DNA from: Collinsella sp. BA40
GTDB taxonomy: Bacteria; Actinomycetota; Coriobacteriia; Coriobacteriales; Coriobacteriaceae
DNA: 64,000 bases
Assembly (NCBI RefSeq): GCF_008014645.1
Contig: NZ_VOWY01000001.1
Location: 62,001 to 126,000, forward strand
Direction: 5' to 3'
Position numbers and translations under genes: made by a program. Positions 24,553 through 32,517 of this stretch are shown in pieces. The notes beneath the pieces are model-generated. The model made no database searches. It worked only from the letters and a program-made list of their open reading frames with translations, and was not told the DNA's origin. Every line of letters starts with the position of its first letter. Position 1 is the first letter of the stretch.

Positions 24553-26787
24553 ATGGCAGAAACGAGCATGCATATCGCGCTGGCGGGCAACCCCAACTGC
24601 GGTAAGACCACGCTGTTCAACCTGATTACGGGTCAGAACGGCTACGTGGGCAACTGGCCGGGCGTCACGGTGGAGAAGAAGGAGGCGCGCCTCTCCTCCG
24701 ATAAGGGCGTCGTCGTCACCGACCTGCCCGGCATCTACTCCCTCTCGCCCTACAGCCCCGAGGAGCGCGTGAGCCGCGACTACCTCATGGGCGACGAGCC
24801 CGATGCCGTCATCCAGGTTCTCGATGCCACCAACCTCGAGCGCAACCTGTACCTGGCGCTCCAGGTTATCGAGACGGGGCTTCCCGTGGTGGTCGCGCTG
24901 AACATGGCCGATCTGGTGGAGAAGAACGGCGATAGGATCGACGTGCCCGCGCTCGAGCGCGCGCTGGGCTGCCCCGTGGTCTTGATCTCCGCGCTGAAGA
25001 ACACGGGCGTCGACGACCTGCTGGAAACGGCGAAGCGCTCTGCGGCTCGCAAGGCCGCTCCGAAGCGCCATGCATTCGATGCCGCGGTCGACGGCGTGCT
25101 CGAGCGCATCGAGCACCAGCTGCCCGCCCGCGTGCCCGCTGCCAAGCGCCGGTACTACGCGGTGAAGCTGTTCGAGCGCGATGCCGGGGCAGCCGCCTCG
25201 CTCGCCCTCGACGCCGCGGCCGCCGAGCGCATCGAGCAGCTGGTGGCGGCATGCGAGGCGGATTGCGACGACGACGCGGAGTCGATCATCACCGGCGAGC
25301 GCTACGCCGTGATTGCCCATATCGTGGACGAGTGCCTGCATCGGGCGCCGGCGCGCATGAGCACATCGGAGAAGATCGACCGTATCGTCACCAATCGCTG
25401 GCTGGGCCTGCCGATTTTCGCCCTGATCATGTTCGGCGTGTACTACCTGTCCATCTCGACCTTCGGCACGGCCATGACCGATTGGGTCAACGACAACCTC
25501 TTCGGCGAGGGCTGGGAGCTTTTCGGAGCCGCCATGCCCAGCGTGCCCGCGCTCTTCGAGGGCTGGCTCTCCGCTGCCGGCGCGTCCGACATGGTGATCT
25601 CCTTGGTGTGCGACGGCATCGTCGCCGGCGTGGGTGCGGTGCTCGGCTTCATTCCGCAGATGTTCGTGCTGTTCGTGCTGCTGTCCTTCCTTGAAGACTG
25701 CGGCTACATGGCGCGCGTCGCGTTCGTCATGGACCGCGTGTTCCGCCGCTTCGGCCTGTCCGGCAAGTCGTTCATCCCCATGCTCGTCTCCACGGGCTGC
25801 GGCGTGCCCGGCGTGCTGGCCACCAAGACGATCGAGAACGAGAAAGACCGCCGCATGACGGTCATGACCACCACGTTCATCCCGTGCGGCGCCAAGCTGC
25901 CCGTCATCGCGCTGGTCATGGGCGCGCTCATCGGCGACGCCGAATCCACCTGGATCGCGCCCCTCTTCTACTTCCTGGGCGTCGTCGCGGTCATCGTCTC
26001 GGGCATCATGCTCAAGAAGACGAAGCTGTTCGCCGGCCGCCCCACCCCCTTCGTGATGGAGCTGCCCGCTTACCACATGCCGAGTGCGCGCAGCTGGGCC
26101 CTGCACGTGTGGGAGCGCGTGAGCGCCTATATCAAGAAGGCCTTCACGATCATCTTCGCATCCACCATCGTGGTGTGGTTCCTGTCGAACTTCGGCGTCT
26201 ACGAGGGCGCGTTCGGATTCCTGCCCGCGATGGAGGGCATCCCCGAGGAGTTCACGAACTACTCTGTCCTCGCTGCGGTCGCCGGTGCCGTGAGCTGGAT
26301 CTTCGCCCCGCTGGGCTTCGACTCCTGGCAGGCCACGGCCATGTCCGTCACCGGCCTGGTGGCCAAGGAGAACGTGATGGCCACGGCGGCCTCGCTGCTG
26401 CATCTGGCCGAGGCGACCGAGACCGACCCCTCCCTGTGGAGCGCCTTCGCCGCGCTGTTCCCCAGCGTGGGCGCCATCGCCGCGTTCGGTGCGTTCAACC
26501 TGCTGTGCGCCCCCTGCTTCGCGGCCATGGGAACCATCCGCGCCCAGATGGGTTCGGCAAAGTGGACGGCTATCGCGCTGGGCTACGAGTGCGGCTTCGC
26601 GTGGGTGGTGGGACTGCTTATCAACCAGTTCTACCTGGCCGCCCAGGGCGTCTTCAGCCTGTGGACCGTCGTCGCGGTCGTGTTGGCGACAGGCATGCTG
26701 TTCCAGCTCTTCCGCCCCATGCCGAAGGGGGCGTGGGACGACGAGGCGGTCTCGGCCCCGGCCGCGCGCCCGCAGGCGGCACGCTAG
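24553..26787 (+). CDS. feoB: Ferrous iron transport protein B
   Basis: This 744-residue inner-membrane Fe(II) transporter has an N-terminal G domain: G1 GNPNCGKTT, G3 DLPG, G4 NMAD. A helical GDI region follows, then the membrane domain with two Gate repeats (the conserved Cys in STGCGVPG, and NLLCAPCFA later). ATG 24553 has GGAAGGAA upstream; a longer frame starts 60 bases earlier without a ribosome-binding site. It takes up ferrous iron under anaerobic conditions with the two FeoA proteins and the Cys-rich partner downstream. Length is normal. Confidence 0.97.
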   Translation: MAETSMHIALAGNPNCGKTTLFNLITGQNGYVGNWPGVTVEKKEARLSSDKGVVVTDLPGIYSLSPYSPEERVSRDYLMGDEPDAVIQVLDATNLERNLYLALQVIETGLPVVVALNMADLVEKNGDRIDVPALERALGCPVVLISALKNTGVDDLLETAKRSAARKAAPKRHAFDAAVDGVLERIEHQLPARVPAAKRRYYAVKLFERDAGAAASLALDAAAAERIEQLVAACEADCDDDAESIITGERYAVIAHIVDECLHRAPARMSTSEKIDRIVTNRWLGLPIFALIMFGVYYLSISTFGTAMTDWVNDNLFGEGWELFGAAMPSVPALFEGWLSAAGASDMVISLVCDGIVAGVGAVLGFIPQMFVLFVLLSFLEDCGYMARVAFVMDRVFRRFGLSGKSFIPMLVSTGCGVPGVLATKTIENEKDRRMTVMTTTFIPCGAKLPVIALVMGALIGDAESTWIAPLFYFLGVVAVIVSGIMLKKTKLFAGRPTPFVMELPAYHMPSARSWALHVWERVSAYIKKAFTIIFASTIVVWFLSNFGVYEGAFGFLPAMEGIPEEFTNYSVLAAVAGAVSWIFAPLGFDSWQATAMSVTGLVAKENVMATAASLLHLAEATETDPSLWSAFAALFPSVGAIAAFGAFNLLCAPCFAAMGTIRAQMGSAKWTAIALGYECGFAWVVGLLINQFYLAAQGVFSLWTVVAVVLATGMLFQLFRPMPKGAWDDEAVSAPAARPQAAR

Positions 26788-26803
26788 ACCGTGAACATCG
26801 TAT

Positions 26804-26835
26804 ACGGGGCCCGTTGCCACGGCGGCGGGCCCCGT
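26804..26835 (+). terminator. Hairpin between feoB and its small partner
   Basis: ACGGGGCCCG 26804-26813 pairs perfectly with CGGGCCCCGT 26826-26835. There is no T-run, so it may be an attenuating or mRNA-stabilising hairpin rather than a full terminator. Confidence 0.5.
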
Positions 26836-26871
26836 CCCGTATTGCTATGCTGGATGTAAGGAGGAATGCGT

Positions 26872-27084
26872 ATGGGACCGATCGATATCGTTATCCTGCT
26901 GGCCGTGGCCGCGGCGTTTGCCGCCGTGGTCATGCGCGTGCGCAAGAAGGGTACCTGCGGCGATTGCGGAAGCTCCGGCTCGTGTGCGGGTTCGTGCGCG
27001 GGATGCGCGACGCCCTCGCGCGCGGGCTGCCCCGCATGCGAGGGGGTCGACCGCGTGGCCGAGCGCCTCGGCCGCGACCTCTAG
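26872..27084 (+). CDS. FeoB-associated Cys-rich membrane protein
   Basis: This 70-residue protein has an N-terminal membrane helix (about 3-21, IDIVILLAVAAAFAAVV), a basic RVRKKG turn and a Cys/Gly/Ser-rich cytoplasmic tail with eight Cys (CGDCGSSGSCAGSCAGC and CPAC). It fits the FeoB-associated Cys-rich family found after feoB in many anaerobes, a possible metal-binding FeoC substitute. ATG 26872 is chosen over ATG 26866 because AAGGAGG ends 7 bases before it. It follows feoB by 84 bases. Confidence 0.88.
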   Translation: MGPIDIVILLAVAAAFAAVVMRVRKKGTCGDCGSSGSCAGSCAGCATPSRAGCPACEGVDRVAERLGRDL

Positions 27085-27111
27085 CGGGTTGCCGCATCAT
27101 ATCCACGTCTT

Positions 27112-27156
27112 CGCCGGGGGCGCGTGTCGGGACCGAACCGGCGCGCGCCCCCGGCG
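27112..27156 (+). terminator. Strong hairpin at the end of the feo region
   Basis: CGCCGGGGGCGCG 27112-27124 pairs perfectly with CGCGCCCCCGGCG 27144-27156. It lacks a T-tract. It separates the feo genes from the glutamine synthetase homologue. Confidence 0.55.
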
Positions 27157-27164
27157 GCGTGCAT

Positions 27165-27226
27165 GAAACCAGGACGAAACAAACGTATGAAACAATGGCT
27201 CGATGGCCGAAGGCCATGGTTGTTTC
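27165..27226 (+). promoter_or_regulatory. GAAAC direct repeats and hairpin upstream of the glutamine synthetase homologue
   Basis: GAAAC occurs at 27165-27169, 27176-27180 and 27189-27193, the first two exactly 11 bases apart. This fits actinobacterial GlnR boxes (GTnAC-n6-GAAAC half sites). GAAACA 27189-27194 also pairs with TGTTTC 27221-27226 around the inner hairpin ATGGCC-GAA-GGCCAT (27203-27217). A GlnR-like regulator is encoded downstream at 28681, which supports nitrogen control. Confidence 0.5.
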
Positions 27227-27247
27227 TTTGCGCGGGAGGGTGCCCTC

Positions 27248-28588
27248 ATGGATCAGCAGCAGTACATCGATTTCGTGCTCCGCACGGTCGAGGAGCGCGA
27301 CATACGCTTCATTCGCCTGTGGTTTGCGGACGTGCTGGGCCGGCTCAAGAGCTTTGCCATCGCGCCCGAGGACCTCGAGGTCGCGTTCGAGGAGGGCATC
27401 GGTTTCGACGGCTCCGCCATCGAGGGCTTTACCACGCCCGATGAGGCCGACATGCTCGCGTTTCCCGATCCCTCGACCTTCCAGGTCCTGCCATGGCGCC
27501 CGAGCCACGACGGGGCCGCGCGTATTTTCTGCGACGTATGCACCCCGGATCGCGAGCTGTTCGCGGGCGATCCGCGCGAGTGCCTGCGCCGCATGTTCTA
27601 CAAGGCCGAGAAGGCCGGCTTCATCATGAACGTGGGCGCCGAGCTCGAGTTCTACTACTTCCCCGACGAGCACACGCCCGAGCCGCTCGACGACGTGCGC
27701 TATTTCGACCTCACGCCCTCCGATTCGGCGCGAGACCTGCGCCGCTCCACCGTGCTGATGCTCGAGAAGATGAGCGTGCCGGTGGAGTATACCTTCCATT
27801 CCTCGGGCCGCTCGCAGCACGGTATCTCGCTGCGCCATGCCGAGGCGCTCTCGATGTCCGACGCCATCATGACGGCCAAGCACGTCATCCGCCTGGAGGC
27901 GTACGAGGCCGGCGTGCACGCGTCGTTCATGCCCAAGCCCATCGCCAACGAGGCGTCGAGCGCGATGTTCCTGCATCAGTCGCTGTTCGACAAGAGCGGC
28001 AACAACGTGTTCTACGGCGAGGACGATCCGGTCTACCACCTGTCGCCCATCGCGAAGAGCTACATGGCCGGCATACTGGCCCATGCATCCGAGATATCGG
28101 CGATCACCAACCCCACCGTCAACTCGTACAAGCGCTTGGTGACGGGCGGCGCCACCGTGCCGGCATACGCCACGTGGGGCATGCGCAACCGCTCCGCGAT
28201 GATCCGCATCCCCATCTACAAGCCGGGCAAGCACCTGTCGAGCCGCATCGAGCTGCGCACCCCCGACCCCATGGCCAACCCCTACTTGGTGAACGCCGTG
28301 ACGCTCGCCGCCGGCTTGGACGGCATCGAGCGCGGCCTGGAGCTGCCCGAGGAGGGCACGAGCGCGCTCAAGTCGCTTTCCGATGCGGAGCTGCGCCGCC
28401 GCGGTATCAAGCCGCTGCCGCGCAACCTCTCCGAGGCGCTCGATTGCTTCGAGGAGTCCGAGCTGATGCGCGAGACGCTCGGCGAGCACATCCACAGCTT
28501 CTTCCTTAAGAAGAAGCGCCAGGAGTGGGAGAAGTACTCGTCGACCATCACGGAGTGGGAACTGAAGCATTACCTTGCAAATTCGTAG
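27248..28588 (+). CDS. glnA: Glutamine synthetase family protein with degenerate active site
   Basis: This 446-residue protein has the full type I glutamine synthetase fold: FDGSAIEGF, GAELEF (Glu132, Glu134), SFMPKP, NSYKRLV, RNRSA and RIELRTPDPMANPYL. The residues that hold the metals are not conserved. Where active enzymes have HHEV...QHEIDLR this one has FHSSGRSQHGISLR, so two ligand Glu become Ser185 and Gly192. GSGMHxHQSL becomes SSAMFLHQSL, so the ligand His becomes Phe241. The PGYEAP flap, with its catalytic Glu, becomes TGGATVP. It is therefore unlikely to make glutamine and may be a regulatory or repurposed homologue. ATG 27248 follows GGGAGGG. A GlnR-like gene follows after 92 bases. 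Confidence 0.88.
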   Translation: MDQQQYIDFVLRTVEERDIRFIRLWFADVLGRLKSFAIAPEDLEVAFEEGIGFDGSAIEGFTTPDEADMLAFPDPSTFQVLPWRPSHDGAARIFCDVCTPDRELFAGDPRECLRRMFYKAEKAGFIMNVGAELEFYYFPDEHTPEPLDDVRYFDLTPSDSARDLRRSTVLMLEKMSVPVEYTFHSSGRSQHGISLRHAEALSMSDAIMTAKHVIRLEAYEAGVHASFMPKPIANEASSAMFLHQSLFDKSGNNVFYGEDDPVYHLSPIAKSYMAGILAHASEISAITNPTVNSYKRLVTGGATVPAYATWGMRNRSAMIRIPIYKPGKHLSSRIELRTPDPMANPYLVNAVTLAAGLDGIERGLELPEEGTSALKSLSDAELRRRGIKPLPRNLSEALDCFEESELMRETLGEHIHSFFLKKKRQEWEKYSSTITEWELKHYLANS

Positions 28589-28680
28589 CCTGAACGCGTG
28601 GCGCATGCGTTCGGCGTGCGATAAAGTAATCAAAATGAGTTTCCGGGCCCGATGCCGCGGCATCAAGTTGGGGGGTGCCC

Positions 28681-29343
28681 ATGTCCGATAACAACATCCT
28701 GTTCATGGCGCGGACGACGCGGTTCCACGAATTCGCGCGAACGCTGAGCGCTACCATGGGTGCCGACGTGTTCGCCGCCACGCCCGATTCGCCGAGCGCC
28801 GCGCACGATTTCGACCTGCTGCTCCTCGACACCGACGGCGTGCGCCCCGATCGCCTGGAGTCCATCGCCACATGGCTCGAGGGCCGCGGAAGCGTCCCCA
28901 TGATGCTGATCGTGGACGAGGACGCCCTGTCGAGCTTGCATATGCCCTCGCACGGTCGCTGCGATTTCATCTGCTCGGGAGCGAGCCCCGTCGAGCTCGA
29001 GCTGCGCGTGCGCCGGCTCCTGGGCGAGGACGATTCGTTCTCCGGCGACGATATCCTGCATATCGACGGCATGACCATCAACCTGGCTACCTATCAGGTG
29101 TATCTGGACGACGAGCCCGTCGACCTCACGCTCATGGAATACTCCCTGCTGTCGTTTCTGGCAACGCATCCCAACCGCGCGTACAGCCGCGAGGTGCTGC
29201 TGCACCGCGTATGGGGTTTCGAGTACTGCGGCGGCACCCGAACCGTCGACGTTCATATCCGCCGGATTCGCTCCAAGATCGGCCCGCAGATCGCCGGCCA
29301 CATCAACACGGTGCGCGGCGTGGGCTATCTGTTCAAGGAGTAG
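28681..29343 (+). CDS. GlnR-like OmpR-family orphan response regulator
   Basis: This 220-residue protein has an atypical receiver (about 1-115) and a winged-helix DNA-binding domain (LDLTLMEYSLL-type start, SREVLLHRVWGFEY, GGTRTVDVHIRRIRSKIG, GVGYLF). It resembles actinobacterial GlnR. The receiver keeps a lone Asp50 (LLLLDTDG) but lacks the acidic pair and the conserved Lys, as GlnR does, and no histidine kinase is adjacent. GlnR proteins control nitrogen assimilation genes. The position right after a glutamine synthetase homologue and GAAAC repeats upstream of it supports that role. ATG 28681 has TTGGGGGG upstream. Confidence 0.8.
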   Translation: MSDNNILFMARTTRFHEFARTLSATMGADVFAATPDSPSAAHDFDLLLLDTDGVRPDRLESIATWLEGRGSVPMMLIVDEDALSSLHMPSHGRCDFICSGASPVELELRVRRLLGEDDSFSGDDILHIDGMTINLATYQVYLDDEPVDLTLMEYSLLSFLATHPNRAYSREVLLHRVWGFEYCGGTRTVDVHIRRIRSKIGPQIAGHINTVRGVGYLFKE

Positions 29344-29524
29344 CGTCGTCCGCCGACCCTGTCTTGCCGCGCGTTCCGCTGGCTGCCCCACGGTTCCGAC
29401 CGGGGTGTTTACGAATTACTTAAAGGGCTTGTGAAAGAGTTAATCATTGCGCGCGACCGAGCTGTCCGCGCGCCTCTTGGGGTACAACGTTGCTAGTAGT
29501 TGATGCTGGCGAAAGGAGCTCCCC

Positions 29525-30901
29525 ATGAGTGATGAGAAAATGCCCCAGCGGCCCGATGGCCTTGGCTCGTTGCCGCGCGTCGAGGTCGAGCCCACGCCCG
29601 TGCCGGGTGCGGGCTCGGCACCCGCTTCCGGCGATGACGCGCCGAAGCACGCCGCCCCCGCCGGCGAGACCGTGAAGCACACGGTCGTGAAGACCCGCAC
29701 CAAGAAGCTGCCGGTGTTCCTGGCGGCGCTCGGCGGCCTGGTCCTGGGCGCCGTGCTCGTTATCGCGCTGGTCATGTCGGGCGCGTTCCGCATCACCGAC
29801 GGCAACGTCGAGGCTTCGTCCTCAACGACCAAGAACATCCAGATCGACCCCGAGGACACCACCCTTGCCGAGACCGTTGCCGCCAAGGCGCAGCCCTCCG
29901 TGGTCTCGATCACCGCCACGGGGGATTCCCAGAACAGCGGCGGCATCGGTTCGGGCGTGGTGCTCGATACCGAGGGCAACATCCTCACCAACAACCACGT
30001 GATCGAGGGCGCCACGGCCCTGACGGTCTCCATGGGCGGCGAGTCGTACGAAGCCGAGCTGGTGGGAGCCGATCCCTCGAGCGACCTTGCCGTCATCCGC
30101 CTCAAGGACGTCGATAAGAAGGCGCTCGCGCCCATCGAGCTCGGCGATTCGAGCGAGCTTGCGGTAGGCGAGTGGGTCATGGCTATCGGCAGCCCCTTCG
30201 GCAACGAGCAGTCGGTCTCTACCGGCATCGTGAGCGCCCTGTATCGCTCCACCGCCCTGCCCTCGACGGGCGGTACGTCCATCTACGCCAACATGATCCA
30301 GACCGATGCCGCCATCAACCCCGGTAACTCCGGCGGCGCGCTCGTCAACGACCGCGGCGAGCTCATCGGCATCAACTCGATCATCGAGTCGTACTCGGGC
30401 TCCAGCTCGGGCGTGGGCTTCGCCATCCCCGTGAACTATGCCGTCAACATCGCCGAGCAGATCATCGATGGCAAGACCCCCGTTCATCCGTATCTGGGCG
30501 TCAACCTTACGTCCGTCAACGCCATGACGGCGCGTAGGAACGGCCTGGGCGTCACCGAGGGCGCGCTCGTCGTGTCCGTCGTGGATGGGGGCCCCGCCGC
30601 CGCGGCCGGCCTCGAGGCGAACGACGTTATCACCAAGATCGACGATAGCCCGGTGGTTTCGGCCGACGGCCTGATCATCGCCCTGCGCGAGCACAACGTG
30701 GGCGACAAGGTCAAGCTCACTGTGGTGCGCGGCAAGGACAGCAAGGAGCTCGAGGTCGAGCTCGGTTCCGACGAAGCGCTCCAGGCCGAGAACCAGGATG
30801 TCTCGTCCGGTGACGCGGCGGGCAACTCCATGACCGAAGAGGAGTTCCTGCGCTACCTCGAAGAGCTCATGGGCCGCGGTTCCGCGAGCCCGTTGGGGTA
30901 G
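29525..30901 (+). CDS. HtrA/DegP-like trypsin-type serine protease with PDZ domain
   Basis: This 458-residue membrane-anchored protease has a disordered cytoplasmic N-terminus (1-60), one membrane helix (about 63-85), a trypsin-like domain with triad His158 (NNHVI), Asp187 (SSDLAVI) and Ser269 (NPGNSGGAL), and a C-terminal PDZ domain (about 325-420: HPYLGVNL, GPAAAAGLEANDVI). An acidic tail follows. HtrA proteins degrade or chaperone damaged proteins outside the membrane. ATG 29525 has AAAGGAG 5 bases upstream. It is a single gene with its own terminator. A TACAAC at 29483 might be the -10 element. Confidence 0.93.
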   Translation: MSDEKMPQRPDGLGSLPRVEVEPTPVPGAGSAPASGDDAPKHAAPAGETVKHTVVKTRTKKLPVFLAALGGLVLGAVLVIALVMSGAFRITDGNVEASSSTTKNIQIDPEDTTLAETVAAKAQPSVVSITATGDSQNSGGIGSGVVLDTEGNILTNNHVIEGATALTVSMGGESYEAELVGADPSSDLAVIRLKDVDKKALAPIELGDSSELAVGEWVMAIGSPFGNEQSVSTGIVSALYRSTALPSTGGTSIYANMIQTDAAINPGNSGGALVNDRGELIGINSIIESYSGSSSGVGFAIPVNYAVNIAEQIIDGKTPVHPYLGVNLTSVNAMTARRNGLGVTEGALVVSVVDGGPAAAAGLEANDVITKIDDSPVVSADGLIIALREHNVGDKVKLTVVRGKDSKELEVELGSDEALQAENQDVSSGDAAGNSMTEEEFLRYLEELMGRGSASPLG

Positions 30902-30939
30902 TAAAGCGAATCGCGTGCCTTCCCGCGAGGGCGCGCTTC

Positions 30940-30969
30940 GGGGCCGTGCGATGGCGCGCGGCCCCTTTT
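30940..30969 (+). terminator. Terminator after the HtrA gene
   Basis: GGGGCCG(T)GCG pairs with CGC(G)CGGCCCC across ATGG, then TTTTG. Confidence 0.88.
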
Positions 30970-30986
30970 GCTATGGTCAGCTCGCA

Positions 30987-31030
30987 CGAGGCGGGGCCGC
31001 TCGGAAACGCGCGGTCCCGCCTCGTTCGTT
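30987..31030 (+). terminator. Second hairpin before the rnf promoter
   Basis: CGAGGCGGG at 30987-30995 pairs with CCCGCCTCG at 31016-31024, with further pairing inside (CCGC with GCGG). The tail TTCGTT is only moderately T-rich. Confidence 0.5.
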
Positions 31031-31051
31031 ACTAAACCGCACGTATTTCGC

Positions 31052-31111
31052 CATTATTCTATCTTACGAATAATGATACGTGTTCAAACGATGGACGATT
31101 CCCGTTAGAAT
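31052..31111 (+). promoter_or_regulatory. rnf promoter with upstream inverted repeat
   Basis: TTCAAA (31083-31088) and TAGAAT (31106-31111) are 17 bases apart, a plausible promoter 66 bases before rnfC. Just upstream, CATTATTC 31052-31059 and GAATAATG 31068-31075 form a perfect 8-bp inverted repeat with an 8-base spacer, a likely operator. It is loosely Fur-box-like (ATAATGATA), but the regulator is unknown. Confidence 0.55.
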
Positions 31112-31176
31112 AGAACGTCGGACTAAAGCCGCCCTGCGCCTGCGGGCGGTGGAGGAAGAGGACAGGAAGGGGAGTA

Positions 31177-32514
31177 ATGTTCTCTCTTCATAAGACGCTG
31201 GGCGGCGTCCATCCGCCCCAGTGCAAGGACACGCGGGATTGTCCCTGCACGTGGATCGAGCCTCCCAAGCAGGTTCGCATCCCGCTCAACATGCACATCG
31301 GCGCGCCGTGCACGCCGTGCGTCGAGGAGGGCGCGCACGTGTACGTGGGCACCAAGATCGGCGACGGCGAGGGGCTGTGCGCCCCTATTCATGCAAGTAT
31401 CTCCGGTACGGTGACCTCGGTTGCCACCGAGAAGCTGCCCACTGGCGCCACGGCCCCGGTGGTCACCATCGCCTCCGACGGCAAGATGGAAAACGACCCC
31501 GCGCTCACGGTTCCCACCTATAGCGGCAAGGACGAGTTCATCGCCTGCGTGCGCGATTCCGGCGTGGTGGGCCTGGGCGGCGCATCGTTCCCCACGTGGT
31601 TCAAGATGCGCGCGCCCGAGGGCAAGAAGTTCGACTTCGTGGTTATCAACGCCATGGAGTGCGAGCCCTACATCACGAGCGACTACCGCCAGATGATCGA
31701 GCACGCCGAGCGCGTGATCGACGGCGTGGTGCGCGTGGCGCGTGCGCTCGAGATCCCCGCCGCCGTCATCGGCGTCGAGGATAACAAGCCCGAGGCCGTC
31801 GACGCGCTCAACCGCGCCATCGCGGACAAGGGCGTCGGCGATATCGTCGAGGTGCTCATGGTTCCCACCAAGTACCCCGCGGGCGGCGAGAAGGTCCTCA
31901 TCGAGGCCACGACCGGCCGCGCCGTCCCCGCCGGCGGCCTGCCCATCGATGCCGGCTGCCTGGTGCTCAACGTCACCACGGTCTCGCGCGTGGAGGAGTA
32001 CTTCCGCTACGGCGTGCCGCTGGTCCGCCGCACCATCACCCTTGCCGGCGACTGCGTGAAGAACCCCGGCAACTACCGCGTCCCGCTCGGTATGATCGTC
32101 CGCGACGTCATCGAGGCTACCGGCGGCCTTGAGAAGCAGCCCAAGAAGATCATCATGGGCGGACCGATGATGGGCCGCACGGTCACCGATATCGACTGCC
32201 CCATCCTCAAGGCGAACAACGCCATCCTGTGCCTGGACAAGGACGCCGTCCTGCCCGAGGAGTCGCCTTGCATCCGCTGCGGACGCTGCGTGCGCGTGTG
32301 CCCGCTCGGTCTCATGCCGTACGCGCTCGACGCCGCCAGCCGCCGTCACGACGCGGTCGAGCTCGACGAGCTCGCGGTCATGAACTGCATGGAGTGCGGC
32401 TCCTGCGCGTTCACCTGCCCCGCCCATAGGCGCATCACCGCATCGATCCGCGAGGGCAAGGCCGCCTATCGCGGCGAGGTCGCCCGCCTGACCCAGCCTG
32501 CGAAGGAGGCGTAA
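31177..32514 (+). CDS. rnfC: Rnf complex subunit RnfC
   Basis: This 445-residue peripheral subunit is the NADH-binding part of the Rnf ferredoxin:NAD+ oxidoreductase. It keeps LGGVHPP at the N-terminus, the NADH/FMN motifs GGASFPT, MECEPY and YPAGGEK, and two 4Fe-4S motifs, CIRCGRCVRVCP and CMECGSCAFTCP. An unusual Cys-containing N-terminal stretch (CKDTRDCPC, then CTPC) is also seen. ATG 31177 follows AGGAAGGGGAG. It is the first gene of a tight rnfCDGEA cluster; rnfD starts 3 bases after its stop. Confidence 0.95.
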   Translation: MFSLHKTLGGVHPPQCKDTRDCPCTWIEPPKQVRIPLNMHIGAPCTPCVEEGAHVYVGTKIGDGEGLCAPIHASISGTVTSVATEKLPTGATAPVVTIASDGKMENDPALTVPTYSGKDEFIACVRDSGVVGLGGASFPTWFKMRAPEGKKFDFVVINAMECEPYITSDYRQMIEHAERVIDGVVRVARALEIPAAVIGVEDNKPEAVDALNRAIADKGVGDIVEVLMVPTKYPAGGEKVLIEATTGRAVPAGGLPIDAGCLVLNVTTVSRVEEYFRYGVPLVRRTITLAGDCVKNPGNYRVPLGMIVRDVIEATGGLEKQPKKIIMGGPMMGRTVTDIDCPILKANNAILCLDKDAVLPEESPCIRCGRCVRVCPLGLMPYALDAASRRHDAVELDELAVMNCMECGSCAFTCPAHRRITASIREGKAAYRGEVARLTQPAKEA

Positions 32515-32517
32515 CGT

